Assembly: GCF_000612585.1 (NCBI RefSeq)
Contig: NZ_JFCA01000017.1
Location: forward strand, 1-64,000
Length of the DNA stretch: 64,000 nt
DNA from: Pseudomonas sp. CHM02
GTDB taxonomy: Bacteria > Pseudomonadota > Gammaproteobacteria > Pseudomonadales > Pseudomonadaceae
Direction of reading: 5' to 3'
Shown here in pieces: positions 29,677-40,026 of this stretch (position 1 is the stretch's first letter; every line of letters begins with the position of its first letter). A program made the position numbers and the translations under genes. A model generated the notes under the pieces. The model did no database searches and was not told where the DNA came from. It saw only the letters and a list, made by a program, of their open reading frames with translations.

Positions 29677-29696
29677 CGTGAAAATGAAATTTCACG
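29677..29696. promoter_or_regulatory. Palindrome upstream of hglS, candidate operator
   Basis: CGTGAAAATGAAATTTCACG has perfect 7-bp arms (CGTGAAA/TTTCACG) around six bases. It is in the 289-bp gap between the divergent porin and hglS genes, about 145 bp before the hglS ATG. It could regulate either gene; no regulator gene is adjacent. The rest of the gap shows nothing further. Confidence 0.5.
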
Positions 29697-29839
29697 AAGG
29701 CTGTTTTTTGTCATATTTACGTCATCTCATTCATTTGCAGAATGAAGTCCTGAAGAATCTTCGTTTGCCAGTCGGCCTGCAGCTCAACAAAATCCGGGCA
29801 AAGGCCACCTTCATCGCCATAGCCATCAGGAATTTTTCT

Positions 29840-31216
29840 ATGCCCACCACCGCACATGTCAGCCCCGACGAGATCCGCAAGGGCTTTTCCAAGGCCATGT
29901 CCGACATGTACCGAGATGAAGTTCCACTTTACGGCGCACTGATGGAGCTGGTGGCCGAGACCAACGCCCGTGTGCTCGACACCGAGCCGCAGCTGGCGCA
30001 ACAACTGCAACGTACCGGTGAAATCCAGCGCCTGGACATGGAGCGCCACGGCGCGATCCGTCTCGGCACCGCCGCAGAGCTGGCGACCATCAGCCGCCTG
30101 TTTGCCGTGATGGGCATGCAGCCGGTGGGCTACTACGACCTGACCCCGGCCGGCGTGCCGGTGCACTCCACCGCTTTTCGCGCCGTGCATGAGCAGGCGC
30201 TGCAAACCAGCCCGTTCCGGGTGTTCACCTCGTTATTGCGCCTGGAACTGATCGAAAACCCCGACCTGCGCGCCTTCGCCGAAGCCGCACTGGCCAAGCG
30301 CTCGATCTTCACCCCCGGCGCCTTGGCGCTGATCGAACACGCGGAAAAGCACGGTGGCCTCAACGCCGAGAACGCCGATGAATTTATCCGCCAGGCCCTG
30401 GAAACCTTCCGCTGGCACCACACCGCCACCGTCACTGGCGCGCAGTACCAGCAACTGAGCGACCAGCACCGCCTGATCGCCGACGTGGTCGCCTTCAAGG
30501 GCCCGCATATCAACCATCTGACCCCGCGCACCCTGGACATCGACCAGGTCCAGGCCGCCATGCCCGGCAAAGGCATCACCCCCAAAGCCGTGATCGAAGG
30601 CCCGCCCCGCCGTCGCTGCCCGATCCTGCTGCGCCAGACCAGCTTCAAGGCCCTCGACGAACCCATCGCCTTTACCGACGCCCAAGGCAGCCACAGCGCG
30701 CGCTTTGGCGAGATCGAACAGCGCGGCGTAGCCCTCACGCCCAAAGGCCGCGCCCTGTACGACCAATTGCTGAACGCCGCGCGCGACGAATTGGGCGCCT
30801 TCCCGAATGAGGGCAACGCCGCACGTTATGTCGAATTGATGGAACAGCACTTCCAGGCGTTCCCGGATAACCACGCGCAGATGCGTGAACAGGGCCTGGC
30901 GTACTTCCGCTACTTCGCCACCGAACGAGGTTTGGCGGCGCGCGGCACTGCCGCTCAACCGCGCACGCTGGAAGCACTGATCGCGGCCGGCCACATCGAT
31001 GTGGAGCCGTTGGTGTATGAGGATTTTCTGCCGGTGAGCGCGGCGGGGATATTCCAGTCGAACCTGGGGGACGCGGCGCAGAGTCACTACGCGGCGAACT
31101 CGAACCAGGCTGAGTTCGAGAAGGCACTGGGGCGCCAGACAATTGATGAACTGAAGCTGTATGGCGAGACGCAGCAACGCTCGATCGATGAATGCACCAG
31201 GACGCTGCTGGCATGA
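29840..31216 (+). CDS. hglS: 2-oxoadipate dioxygenase/decarboxylase (DUF1338)
   Basis: 458 residues from the ATG at 29840 (MPTTAHVSPDEIRKGF), with AGGA upstream; the open frame before it is not protein-like. The family (YdcJ/HglS) is an Fe(II)-dependent VOC-fold enzyme shown in P. putida to convert 2-oxoadipate to D-2-hydroxyglutarate in D-lysine breakdown. Likely metal histidines are in GVPVHSTAFR (about residue 70) and HINHLTPR (about residue 227). A surface RRRCPILLRQTSF stretch carries arginines expected to hold the substrate. It stands alone here; other lysine-catabolic genes are not in the window. Confidence 0.88.
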   Translation: MPTTAHVSPDEIRKGFSKAMSDMYRDEVPLYGALMELVAETNARVLDTEPQLAQQLQRTGEIQRLDMERHGAIRLGTAAELATISRLFAVMGMQPVGYYDLTPAGVPVHSTAFRAVHEQALQTSPFRVFTSLLRLELIENPDLRAFAEAALAKRSIFTPGALALIEHAEKHGGLNAENADEFIRQALETFRWHHTATVTGAQYQQLSDQHRLIADVVAFKGPHINHLTPRTLDIDQVQAAMPGKGITPKAVIEGPPRRRCPILLRQTSFKALDEPIAFTDAQGSHSARFGEIEQRGVALTPKGRALYDQLLNAARDELGAFPNEGNAARYVELMEQHFQAFPDNHAQMREQGLAYFRYFATERGLAARGTAAQPRTLEALIAAGHIDVEPLVYEDFLPVSAAGIFQSNLGDAAQSHYAANSNQAEFEKALGRQTIDELKLYGETQQRSIDECTRTLLA

Positions 31217-31224
31217 AATGAAGT

Positions 31225-31283
31225 GCCCACCCGGCTCACCAGCGCAATCCTTGCGCCGCAACAGTCCCCAGAGCCGGGTGGGC
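31225..31283. terminator. Long-stem hairpin after hglS
   Basis: GCCCACCCGGCTC and its exact inverse GAGCCGGGTGGGC (13-bp stem, 33-nt loop) begin 9 nt after the hglS stop. Position suggests 3'-end formation, but the large loop and lack of a U-tract make the mechanism uncertain. Confidence 0.45.
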
Positions 31284-31351
31284 GGTCGGCATGATAGGCA
31301 GTGAGAAGAATCCTGTCCCCCAGACAATTCTGAATAAATATGTCGGGCCCT

Positions 31352-31454
31352 TGCTGGAGCGAGCTTGCGCGCGAAAAAACGTTAACGATGACGCAGCGCA
31401 TCAGGTTTATCGCGGCGTTCTCAAGTTTTTCGCGAGCAAGCTCGCTCCTACAGC
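31352..31454. repeat. REP doublet overlapping a coding end
   Basis: GGAGCGAGCTTGCGCGCGAA followed by GTTAACGATGACGC, and inverted TTCGCGAGCAAGCTCGCTCC. The right half lies inside the 3' end of the minus-strand gene 31407-31688. The GTTAACGATGACGC tail is shared with the REP doublet at 60325. Confidence 0.8.
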
Positions 31455-31688
31455 GGGCTGTTCGGGGGTTAGCCTTTCCACGATGTCGTCTTTGATCAAC
31501 AGCCGCTGCTTCTTCAGCCTCTCCACATCCTCATCGCTGGCGCTTGCCGACTCCGCCTTCAACACCTCCTTGTCAGCGTCGTCGTATTGAGTGAGCAGCG
31601 AGTCCAGGCGTTTGTCGCTCACCCTGCGTTCGTGAACGACTTCCTTGCTAAACCCCAAGTCCTGATACAGGTCGTGTTTCACTGGCAT
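31407..31688 (-). CDS. YdcH/DUF465 family protein with REP-encoded tail
   Basis: 93 residues from the ATG at 31688 (strong GGAGG). The body MPVKHDLYQDLGFSKEVVHERR...DEDVERLKKQRLLIKDDIVERL is the small coiled-coil DUF465 fold. The last 15 residues, AVGASLLAKNLRTPR, are encoded by the REP at 31417-31454: the original stop is gone and translation reads through the repeat. Family members are usually about 70-80 residues. Function of the family is unknown. Confidence 0.82.
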   Translation of the reverse strand: MPVKHDLYQDLGFSKEVVHERRVSDKRLDSLLTQYDDADKEVLKAESASASDEDVERLKKQRLLIKDDIVERLTPEQPAVGASLLAKNLRTPR

Positions 31689-31863
31689 GGCGTACCTCCG
31701 CAAGTAGATCAATGGCTGACGCCCTTGAAGCTAGACCATTGCGAGGGGTCTTGTCATGTTCGGGGGCAATACAGCCCCGTTCGTCGCAGCGCAGGCGTTT
31801 GGATCAAACCTTTGCCGCGCCCTGCCCTCCACTCTAGATAGCCACCCGAGGGAGACCGGTTTC

Positions 31864-33921
31864 ATGACGCATGCTGCCACCACTGTCGACACCCAATGCA
31901 TCAACACTATCCGCACCCTGGCCATGGACGCCGTGCAGAAGGCCAATTCCGGCCATCCGGGCACGCCCATGGGCCTGGCGCCGGTGGGCTATACGCTGTG
32001 GAGTCGCTTCCTGCGCTACCACCCGCAGCATCCGGACTGGCCTAACCGCGACCGCTTTGTGCTGTCCGTGGGGCATGCGTCGATGTTGCTGTATTCGCTG
32101 TTGCACCTGGCCGGCGTGGTAGAGATCGACGCCCACGGCAAGCGTTCCGGCCAGCCGGCGATCAGCCTGGACGATATCAAGCAATTCCGCCAGGCCGACT
32201 CCAAGACCCCAGGGCATCCGGAGTACCGCATGACCACCGGGGTGGAAACCACCACCGGGCCACTGGGCCAGGGGTGCGCCAACAGCGTGGGCATGGCGAT
32301 GGCGCAGCGCTGGTTGGCCGAGCGCTTCAACCGTAATGACAAGGTCTTGTTCGACTACAACGTCTACACCCTGTGCGGTGACGGCGACATGATGGAAGGC
32401 ATCAGCAGCGAAGCCGCGTCGATGGCCGGGCATCTGAAGCTGGAGAACCTGTGCTGGATCTATGACAACAACACCATCAGCATCGAGGGCCACACGGAGC
32501 TGGCGTTCAGCGAGGACCTGATCAAGCGCTTCCAGGCGTACGGCTGGCACACCCTGCACGTGACTGACGCGAATGACTTGCAGGCGCTGAGCACCGCGCT
32601 GGAGACCTTCAAGAGCAACACCGGTGCGCCGACCCTGATTGTGGTCGACAGCGTCATCGGCTACGGCTCGCCGCACAAGCACAATACCGCCGCAGCCCAC
32701 GGTGAACCGTTGGGCGATGACGAAATCCGCCTGACCAAAGCGGCCTATGGCTGGCCACAGGACTCGAGTTTCCTGGTACCCGACGAAGTCCGCACGGTGC
32801 TACGTGACGCGCTGGTCAAGCGCAGCCAGCCGCTGTATGAGGCCTGGCACCAGCACCTGTCGCAGCTTGAGCAATACGAGCCGGAACTGGCTGACGAACT
32901 GCGCCGCATGCGCGCCGGGGAAATGCCCGAGCATTGGCAGGATGATCTGCCGCACTTCGACAGCGACGCCAAGGGCGTGGCCAGCCGCGCCGCCGGGGGC
33001 GAAGTGCTGAATGCGTTTGCCCAGCAAATCCCCTGGCTGCTGGGCGGCTCGGCGGACTTGTCACCGTCGACCAAGACCAACCTCACCTTTGACGGTGCCG
33101 GCCGTTTCAGTGCCGACGACTACAGTGGGCGCAACCTGCACTTCGGCATTCGTGAACACGCCATGGGCGCAATCGCCAACGGGCTGGCGCTGTCCTACCT
33201 GCGGCCGTACACCTCGACGTTCCTGGTGTTCAGCGACTACATGAAACCGCCGATCCGCCTGGCGGCGATCATGGAGTTGCCGGTGGTGTTCGTGTTCACC
33301 CATGACTCGATTGGCGTGGGTGAAGATGGGCCGACACACCAGCCGATCGAACACCTCACGCAGTTGCGCGCCACGCCAGGGCTGTTGACGTTGCGGCCGG
33401 GCGATGCGAATGAAACCCTGGAGCTGTGGAAGGTGGCCCTGGCGCAAACCCATCGCCCGAGTTGCGTAGTGTTGTCGCGTCAGCCGTTGCCGACGCTGGA
33501 TCGCACGAAGTACGCAGCGGCGTCCGGGGCGGCCAAGGGGGCTTATGTATTGGCCGGTGCTGATCATCCCGAGGTCCTGCTGTTGGCGACCGGCAGCGAA
33601 GTCGGCCTGGCCGTGGCGGCTTATGAGCAGTTGAAGACCGAAGGGATTGCCGCGCACGTGGTGTCCATGCCCAGCTGGGAATTGTTTGAAGACCAGGACC
33701 AGGCCTACCGCGACAGCGTGCTGCCGCCAGCGGTGAAGGCACGGGTGGTGGTGGAACAGGCAGGCCCATTGGGCTGGGACCGTTATGTGGGCCAGACCGG
33801 CGCCAAGGTGGTGATGAACAGCTTCGGTGCGTCCGCGCCGTTGGCCAAGTTGCAGGAGAAGTTCGGGTTTACCGTGGAAAACGTCGTGAAGCAGGCCAAG
33901 CAACAAATCCAACAGTCCTGA
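31864..33921 (+). CDS. tkt: Transketolase
   Basis: 685 residues from the ATG at 31864, preceded by GAGGGAG. Thiamine-diphosphate enzyme of the pentose phosphate pathway. N-terminal NTIRTLAMDAVQKANSGHPGTPMG, TPP/Mg motif CGDGDMMEGISSEAASMAGHL...YDNN, and the pyrimidine-domain HDSIGVGEDGPTHQPIEHL are all intact. It is not next to the epd-pgk-fda genes that usually accompany the main Pseudomonas tktA, and it is slightly longer, so it may be a second transketolase. A REP doublet follows. Confidence 0.92.
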   Translation: MTHAATTVDTQCINTIRTLAMDAVQKANSGHPGTPMGLAPVGYTLWSRFLRYHPQHPDWPNRDRFVLSVGHASMLLYSLLHLAGVVEIDAHGKRSGQPAISLDDIKQFRQADSKTPGHPEYRMTTGVETTTGPLGQGCANSVGMAMAQRWLAERFNRNDKVLFDYNVYTLCGDGDMMEGISSEAASMAGHLKLENLCWIYDNNTISIEGHTELAFSEDLIKRFQAYGWHTLHVTDANDLQALSTALETFKSNTGAPTLIVVDSVIGYGSPHKHNTAAAHGEPLGDDEIRLTKAAYGWPQDSSFLVPDEVRTVLRDALVKRSQPLYEAWHQHLSQLEQYEPELADELRRMRAGEMPEHWQDDLPHFDSDAKGVASRAAGGEVLNAFAQQIPWLLGGSADLSPSTKTNLTFDGAGRFSADDYSGRNLHFGIREHAMGAIANGLALSYLRPYTSTFLVFSDYMKPPIRLAAIMELPVVFVFTHDSIGVGEDGPTHQPIEHLTQLRATPGLLTLRPGDANETLELWKVALAQTHRPSCVVLSRQPLPTLDRTKYAAASGAAKGAYVLAGADHPEVLLLATGSEVGLAVAAYEQLKTEGIAAHVVSMPSWELFEDQDQAYRDSVLPPAVKARVVVEQAGPLGWDRYVGQTGAKVVMNSFGASAPLAKLQEKFGFTVENVVKQAKQQIQQS

Positions 33922-33930
33922 CCCACAATG

Positions 33931-34014
33931 TGTAGGAGCCCGGCTTGCCGGCGATGGCGTTCTCAAGTTCTCCCTGGAACTCAAGGACGCGATCGCCGGC
34001 AAGCCGGGCGCCTA
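33931..34014. repeat. REP doublet (inverted pair)
   Basis: TGTAGGAGCCCGGCTTGCCGG and inverted CCGGCAAGCCGGGCGCCTA flank about 40 bp between the convergent transketolase and UvrA-like genes. Confidence 0.78.
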
Positions 34015-34021
34015 AAAGGAT

Positions 34022-36538
34022 TTAGAGTTCTTTGGCCAGGAACGGCGCAGTCCGGCTTTTCTTGCTCGTCGCAACCTTCTGCGGCGTGCAGCTGACCACC
34101 ACCTTACCCCCCAGATCCCCGGCCCCCGGCCCGATATCAATCACCCAGTCACTCTGCGCCACCACGCGCATCTCATGCTCCACCACAACCACCGTATGCC
34201 CCGCGTCCACCAAGTGGTTCAACTGGCTGAGCAAGCGGTCGACGTCGCGCGGATGCAAGCCGGTGGTGGGTTCATCCAGCACATACAAGGTCGCGCCCCG
34301 GGCATTGCGTTGCAGTTCGGTGGCCAGTTTGATGCGCTGCGCTTCGCCACCCGACAACTCGGTCGCCGGCTGGCCCAGGCGCAGGTATCCCAGGCCGATG
34401 TCCCGCAGCACCTGCAGCGAACGCAGCACTCCAGGCTGCTCGGCAAACACTTCTACCGCCTGTTCCACCGTCAGCCCCAGCACGTGGGCGATGCTCAAGC
34501 CTTGCCATTTGATCGCCAGGGTCTCGGGGTTGTAGCGCGCGCCGTGGCACGTCGGGCATGGCGCGTACACGCTGGGCATGAACAGCAATTCGACACTGAC
34601 AAATCCCTCGCCCTCACAGTTCGGGCAACGGCCCTTGGCGACGTTGAAGGAGAACTGCCCGGCGTCGTAATCACGCTTCTTCGCCGCCGGCGTGGCCGCG
34701 AACAGTTTGCGCACGTTGTCGAACAGCCCGGTATAGGTCGCCAGGTTGGAGCGCGGGGTGCGACCGATGGGTTTCTGGTCTACCTGCACCAGGCGGCGGA
34801 TCTGCTCCAGCCCGGCGCTGATCCGCCCGCCGCTGGTTTGCGGTGCGTCATCTTCCAGGCTCGGCTCTTCGTCGTTTTCCACCACGCGCCCAAGGCCTGC
34901 GCCCACCAGCTCCAACAGCGCCTGGCTGACCAGGCTGGACTTGCCCGAACCGGAAATCCCGGTGACCGCCGTGAAGCAGCCCAGCGGGAAATCGACGTTC
35001 AGGCCGTTGAGATTATTGCGCGTCACCCCTTCCAGTTTCAGCCACCCCGTGGGCTCGCGACGCTGCTGATTCGCCACGCGCTTGTCGGCAAACAGATACT
35101 CACGAGTCTGCGACGCCTCCACGTCCGCCAGCCCCGCGGGCGGGCCGCTGTACAGGACCTGCCCACCGTGCTCGCCGGCGGCCGGGCCGACATCGATCAG
35201 CCAGTCGGCACGGCGCATGGTTTCCAGGTCATGCTCCACCACAAACAACGAATTGCCTGCGGCCTTCAAGCGTTCAAGCGCGGTGAACAAGGCTTCGCCA
35301 TCCGCCGGATGCAAGCCTGCCGAGGGTTCATCGAGCACGTAGATCACGCCAAACAGCTGCGAGCCCAATTGGGTGGCCAGGCGCAAGCGCTGCAGCTCGC
35401 CCGATGACAGCGTTGGTGTACTGCGTTCCAGGGACAAATAACCCAACCCCAGTTCGGTCAAGGTGCTGACCCGCTCAAGCAGGTCCTGGGCGATACGCTG
35501 CGCGGCCAGGCGTTTTTCCACCGACAGTTTCATCTTGTCCTGCCCCGCCGCTACCGGCCGCAACAGTTCTGCCAATTGCGCCAACGGCAGTTGCGACAAC
35601 TCACCAATGTCGACGCCGGCAAACTTCACCGACAACGCCGCCTTGGTCAGCCGCTTGCCGTCGCACAGCGGGCAGGCGCTGCCCTGCATGAACTGCGAGA
35701 CGCGCTTTTTCATCAGTGCGCTTTGGGTGTGGGTGAAGGTGTGCAGGATGTAGCGCCGGGCGCCACTGAACGTGCCTTGGTAACTCGGTTCGAGCTTGCG
35801 CTTGAGCGCCTCGAGGGTCTGCTCGGGGGTGAAGCCGGCGTACACCGGGACGGTGGGGGTTTCTTCGGTGAACAGGATCCAGTCGCGCTGCTTTTTCGGC
35901 AGCTCGCGCCAGGGAATGTCCACGTCATAGCCCAGGGTCACCAGGATGTCGCGCAGGTTCTGGCCCTGCCACGCCAGCGGCCAGGAAGCCACCGCGCGTT
36001 GGCGAATGGTCAACGACGGATCGGGCACCATCAGCGCCTCGGTCACTTCATACACGCGGCCCAGGCCATGGCATTGCGGGCAGGCGCCTTGAGGCAGGTT
36101 GGGCGAAAAGTCCTCGGCATACAGCATCGCCTGGCCCGGCGGGTAACTGCCGGCACGGGAATACAGCATGCGGATCAGGCTCGACAGTGTGGTCACGCTG
36201 CCCACCGACGAGCGCGCACTTGGCGTACCGCGCTGCTGTTGCAGGGCCACGGCGGGCGGCAGGCCTTCGATGCTGTCCACATCCGGCACACCGACCTGGT
36301 CGATCAGGCGCCGCGCATACGGTGCCACCGACTCGAAATAACGCCGCTGGGCTTCGGCATACACCGTGGAAAAGGCCAGGGACGACTTGCCCGACCCCGA
36401 CACCCCGGTGAAGACCACCAAAGCGTCCCGTGGGATGTCCACATCAACGTTATGCAGGTTATGTTCGCGGGCACCGCGCACACGGACAAAGCCGTATTGC
36501 AGGGCAGTGATCGGAGGGATATCGCGCTGTGAAGTCAT
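34022..36538 (-). CDS. UvrA-like excinuclease ATPase paralogue (class II)
   Basis: 838 residues from the ATG at 36538 (the frame opens two codons earlier with TTG). Two ABC ATPase modules of the UvrA type: GVSGSGKSSLAFSTVYAEAQRRYFES and GISGSGKSSLVSQALL, signatures LSSGELQRLRLATQLGS and LSGGEAQRIKLATEL. Zinc-binding cysteine pairs lie in CPQCHGLG, CPLCDGKR and CPNCEGEGF...CPTCHGARYN. It is about 100 residues shorter than housekeeping UvrA, as in UvrA2/DrrC-like proteins that lack the UvrB-binding insertion. A role in damage tolerance or drug resistance is inferred. No SOS box was seen upstream. Confidence 0.88.
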   Translation of the reverse strand: MTSQRDIPPITALQYGFVRVRGAREHNLHNVDVDIPRDALVVFTGVSGSGKSSLAFSTVYAEAQRRYFESVAPYARRLIDQVGVPDVDSIEGLPPAVALQQQRGTPSARSSVGSVTTLSSLIRMLYSRAGSYPPGQAMLYAEDFSPNLPQGACPQCHGLGRVYEVTEALMVPDPSLTIRQRAVASWPLAWQGQNLRDILVTLGYDVDIPWRELPKKQRDWILFTEETPTVPVYAGFTPEQTLEALKRKLEPSYQGTFSGARRYILHTFTHTQSALMKKRVSQFMQGSACPLCDGKRLTKAALSVKFAGVDIGELSQLPLAQLAELLRPVAAGQDKMKLSVEKRLAAQRIAQDLLERVSTLTELGLGYLSLERSTPTLSSGELQRLRLATQLGSQLFGVIYVLDEPSAGLHPADGEALFTALERLKAAGNSLFVVEHDLETMRRADWLIDVGPAAGEHGGQVLYSGPPAGLADVEASQTREYLFADKRVANQQRREPTGWLKLEGVTRNNLNGLNVDFPLGCFTAVTGISGSGKSSLVSQALLELVGAGLGRVVENDEEPSLEDDAPQTSGGRISAGLEQIRRLVQVDQKPIGRTPRSNLATYTGLFDNVRKLFAATPAAKKRDYDAGQFSFNVAKGRCPNCEGEGFVSVELLFMPSVYAPCPTCHGARYNPETLAIKWQGLSIAHVLGLTVEQAVEVFAEQPGVLRSLQVLRDIGLGYLRLGQPATELSGGEAQRIKLATELQRNARGATLYVLDEPTTGLHPRDVDRLLSQLNHLVDAGHTVVVVEHEMRVVAQSDWVIDIGPGAGDLGGKVVVSCTPQKVATSKKSRTAPFLAKEL

Positions 36539-36840
36539 GTGCAACCTTGTCGGACAGAGAGCACGCGGCGCACCCGTTGCGTCAAGGCGTCGGGGCTCTA
36601 GGGCTTGCTCAGCAGATGAATGTCAGGACCAGCAGATACGGAGGCTGGCTTCCGGCGAAAACCGAGTCACTGTCGTTGTCGATCATGTACCCGCCCAGCC
36701 TTCACCACCATGGGTGCACACAAGCATGGCATGGTTGGGCCTGTGCAAAGAGAGGACGGGCGCAAAATTTTGAGCGCGCGTGAGGCGGATGGTTTCATCT
36801 CATATGACGCAGGGGGTAATAAGCGCAGAAGCCGCTGGCC
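36539..36840. other. Gap without a recognised gene
   Basis: The 302 bp between the UvrA-like start and the dnaE2 stop contain only short open frames with no ribosome site or family resemblance, no REP sequence and no clear hairpin. It should hold the promoter of the UvrA-like gene and the 3' end of the SOS transcript. I see nothing else in it. Confidence 0.5.
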
Positions 36841-39800
36841 TCAGTGAAAATCCCGACTGCGCACATGGATGCCTTCCAGCAGCGGCGTCAGGTCGGTCAA
36901 ACGCCCGGCGATCAAGTGCCGCACCTCGCCCACCGCCTCCCAGCGCCCATCCACTTTCAGCAGCCGCGCCCCCACCAGCGCCTGGCGTTGGCGCTCGGCC
37001 AGGTCGCGCCAGACCACCACGTTAAGGTTACCGAACTCATCTTCCAGGGTCACGAAGGTCACGCCGCTGGCGGTCCCTGGGCGCTGGCGGCCCGTCACCA
37101 AGCCGGCGACGCTGACAGGGCGACCGTGCTCGACCGCCCTCAGCTCCTGCGAACTGCGGCAACGGCGCTTGCGCAACTCGGCGCGCAACAGCGCCAGCGG
37201 ATGCGGGCCCAGGGTGGTGCCGACCGTAGCGTAGTCGGCGTGCAGGTCCTCGCCCACCGTCGGCGCGGGCAGCTCCACCACGGCTTCATCGGGGCTCGGC
37301 AGGCCGGCAAACAACCCCAGTTGCTTGTGCACGCCGGCCACCTCCCAGCGCGCCTTGTGGCGGTTGCCGGCCAGGGCCCGCAAGGCGCCGGCATCCGCCA
37401 GCAATGCCTGGGCGCGCGCATCCAGCCCGGCGCGGTCGTCCAGGTCGGCAATGTCGCTGAAAGCCCGACGCTGACGCGCCGCTTCGATACGCCGCCCGTC
37501 CTCTTCGCGAAACCCCGAGATCATGCGCAAGCCCAGGCGAATCGCAGGCTGCGCAGCGTCGATGGGTTCCAGGCTGCAATCCCAGTCGCTGGCCTGTACA
37601 TCCACCGGACGAATCTGCAAGCGATGGCGCCGCGCATCCTGCAGGATCTGGTCCGGGCTGTAGAAGCCCATGGGCCAGCTGTTGATCAGCGCACAGGCAA
37701 ACGCGGCCGGTTCATGGCACTTGAGCCAGCAACTGGCGTAGGTCAGCAAGGCGAAACTGGCCGCGTGGGACTCGGGAAAGCCATAGCTGCCAAAGCCCTT
37801 GATCTGCTCGAAGATCTGCGCGGCAAAAGCTTCGCTGTAGCCCTTTTTCAGCATGCCGGTGCGCAAGCGTTGCTGGTGCGGCTCCAGGCCGCCGTGACGT
37901 TTCCAGGCGGCCATGGAGCGGCGCAACTGGTCGGCCTCGCCGGGACTATAGTCGGCGGCGACCATGGCGATCTGCATCACTTGCTCCTGGAACAACGGGA
38001 TGCCCAGGGTGCGCTTCAGCACCACTTCCAGCTCCGGTGACGGATAAGTGACTTCTTCTTCCTTGTTACGCCGACGCAAATACGGGTGCACCATGCCGCC
38101 CTGGATCGGCCCGGGCCGCACGATGGCGACCTCGATCACCAGGTCATAGAACGTCTGCGGCTTGAGCCTTGGCAGCATTGACATCTGCGCCCGCGACTCG
38201 ATCTGGAACACGCCAATGGTGTCGGCCTTGCTGATCATTGCGTAGGTGGCCGGGTCGTCCTTGGGGATGTCCGCCAGGGAAAAGCCCCGGTTGCGAAGGC
38301 GGCGCAGCAGATCGAAGCAGCGGCGGATCGCGCTGAGCATGCCCAGGGCGAGAATATCCACCTTGAGCAGGCCGACGGCGTCGAGGTCGTCCTTGTCCCA
38401 CTGGATGATGGTGCGCTCGGCCATGGCGGCGTTTTCCACCGGCACCAGGGTGTCCAGCGGGTATTCGGAAATCACGAAGCCGCCGGGGTGCTGGGACAGG
38501 TGCCGGGGGAAGCCGATCAATTGCTGGGTCAGCGTGAGCACACGTCGCAGGATCGGGCTTTGCGGGTCGAAGCCGCCTTCGCGCAAGCGCTCCAGGGGCG
38601 GTGCGTCATCGCTCCAGCGCCCGCAGCATTCGGCCAGCGCGTTGATCTGGTCCGGCGGCAGCCCGAGGGCCTTGGCCACATCGCGCACCGCGCCGGCCGC
38701 GTGGTAGCTGCTGACCACCGCCGTCAATGCGGCACGGGTGCGGCCGTAGCGCTGGAACACGTACTGCAGCACTTCTTCGCGGCGCTCGTGCTCGAAGTCC
38801 ACGTCGATGTCCGGCGGTTCGTTACGCTCCTTGGACAGGAAGCGCTCGAACAGCATGCTCGTCAGGCTCGGATTGATCTCAGTGATGCCCAAGGCAAAGC
38901 ACACCGCCGAGTTGGCCGCCGAGCCCCGGCCCTGGCAGAGGATCGAACGGCTGCGGGCGAAGCGCACGATGTCGTGCACCGTGAGGAAATAACTTTCGTA
39001 GCCCAGTTCGCTGATCAGCGCCAGCTCGCTGTTGATTTGTTGCAGGGTCTTGGCATCGACCCCCTGGGGCCAGCGTTGGGCGATGCCCTCTTCGGTCACG
39101 GCGCGCAACCAGGATTTGGCGTCATAGCCACTGGGCACCAGTTCGCGTGGGTAGTGGTAGCGCAATTGGCTGAGGTCGAAGGTGCAACGACGGGCAATGG
39201 CCTGGGTCTCGTCGAGCAAGCGTTGCGGGTACAACGCGGCCAGGGCGTCGAGGCTGCGCAGATGGCGCTCGCCATTGGGGTGCAGGCGCGTGCCGGCCTC
39301 GGCCACCGATACGTGATGGCGGATGGCGGTCATGGTGTCTTGCAGCGCCCGGCGACCGCGTGCATGCATATGCACATCGCCGCAGGCTACGGCGGGAATG
39401 TGCAGGCTGGCGGCGAGGTCCAGGCGGTGTTCCAGGTGCCGCGCATCGTCCTGGCCGCAGTGCAGGTGCACCGCCAGCCACAGGCGTTCGGTGAAGGTGC
39501 GGCGTAGCCATTGGATCGAGGCCTGGGTGTCGCTGTCTTCGGCGACCCACAACGCCAGCAGGCCGGGCAGCGGTTGTTCGAAGTCTTCGTGCAGCAGGCG
39601 ATAACGGCCTTTTTCGGCACGCCGCCGGGCCAGTGTGATCAAACGGCACAGGTGCTGGTAGCCGATGAGGTCTTCCACCAGCAGCACCAGTTTCGGACCG
39701 TTCTCGATGCGCACCTCGCTGCCGATGATCAACGGCAAATCCACCGCCTTCGCCGCCTGCCAGGCGCGCACGATACCGGCCAAGGTGCACTCGTCGGTGA

Positions 39801-39912
39801 TCGCCAGGGCGCTATAGCCTTGGCGCTTGGCCCGCTCGAACAGCTCCAGCGCACTGGACGCACCGCGCTGGAAGCTGAAGTTGGACAGGCAGTGCAACTC
39901 GGCGTAACTCAT
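36841..39912 (-). CDS. dnaE2: Error-prone DNA polymerase III alpha-like subunit, ImuC/DnaE2
   Basis: 1023 residues. N-terminal PHP domain ([44 protein letters not shown]), then the C-family polymerase palm with the catalytic [19 protein letters not shown] motif. HhH and OB-fold ([27 protein letters not shown]) domains end the protein. Length matches DnaE2 (about 1030) rather than replicative DnaE (about 1170). It is the translesion polymerase of the SOS mutasome lexA2-imuA-imuB-dnaE2 and is the last gene of that minus-strand cassette, 127 bp past imuB. Confidence 0.96.
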   Translation of the reverse strand: MSYAELHCLSNFSFQRGASSALELFERAKRQGYSALAITDECTLAGIVRAWQAAKAVDLPLIIGSEVRIENGPKLVLLVEDLIGYQHLCRLITLARRRAEKGRYRLLHEDFEQPLPGLLALWVAEDSDTQASIQWLRRTFTERLWLAVHLHCGQDDARHLEHRLDLAASLHIPAVACGDVHMHARGRRALQDTMTAIRHHVSVAEAGTRLHPNGERHLRSLDALAALYPQRLLDETQAIARRCTFDLSQLRYHYPRELVPSGYDAKSWLRAVTEEGIAQRWPQGVDAKTLQQINSELALISELGYESYFLTVHDIVRFARSRSILCQGRGSAANSAVCFALGITEINPSLTSMLFERFLSKERNEPPDIDVDFEHERREEVLQYVFQRYGRTRAALTAVVSSYHAAGAVRDVAKALGLPPDQINALAECCGRWSDDAPPLERLREGGFDPQSPILRRVLTLTQQLIGFPRHLSQHPGGFVISEYPLDTLVPVENAAMAERTIIQWDKDDLDAVGLLKVDILALGMLSAIRRCFDLLRRLRNRGFSLADIPKDDPATYAMISKADTIGVFQIESRAQMSMLPRLKPQTFYDLVIEVAIVRPGPIQGGMVHPYLRRRNKEEEVTYPSPELEVVLKRTLGIPLFQEQVMQIAMVAADYSPGEADQLRRSMAAWKRHGGLEPHQQRLRTGMLKKGYSEAFAAQIFEQIKGFGSYGFPESHAASFALLTYASCWLKCHEPAAFACALINSWPMGFYSPDQILQDARRHRLQIRPVDVQASDWDCSLEPIDAAQPAIRLGLRMISGFREEDGRRIEAARQRRAFSDIADLDDRAGLDARAQALLADAGALRALAGNRHKARWEVAGVHKQLGLFAGLPSPDEAVVELPAPTVGEDLHADYATVGTTLGPHPLALLRAELRKRRCRSSQELRAVEHGRPVSVAGLVTGRQRPGTASGVTFVTLEDEFGNLNVVVWRDLAERQRQALVGARLLKVDGRWEAVGEVRHLIAGRLTDLTPLLEGIHVRSRDFH

Positions 39913-39926
39913 GATCGCTACTGCCC

Positions 39927-40026
39927 GTAGGCGCTGGCTTGCCAGCGATGGTCGTTAACGGTGGCGTGGGCTCCCAGAGGGAACGCGGTGCCTGTGCGAT
40001 TTTCGCCGGCAAGCCGGCTCCTACAA
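39927..40026. repeat. REP doublet inside the mutasome cassette
   Basis: GTAGGCGCTGGCTTGCCAGCG and inverted CGCCGGCAAGCCGGCTCCTAC fill the gap between imuB and dnaE2. The unusual intra-operon position could reduce dnaE2 expression relative to imuAB. Confidence 0.75.
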
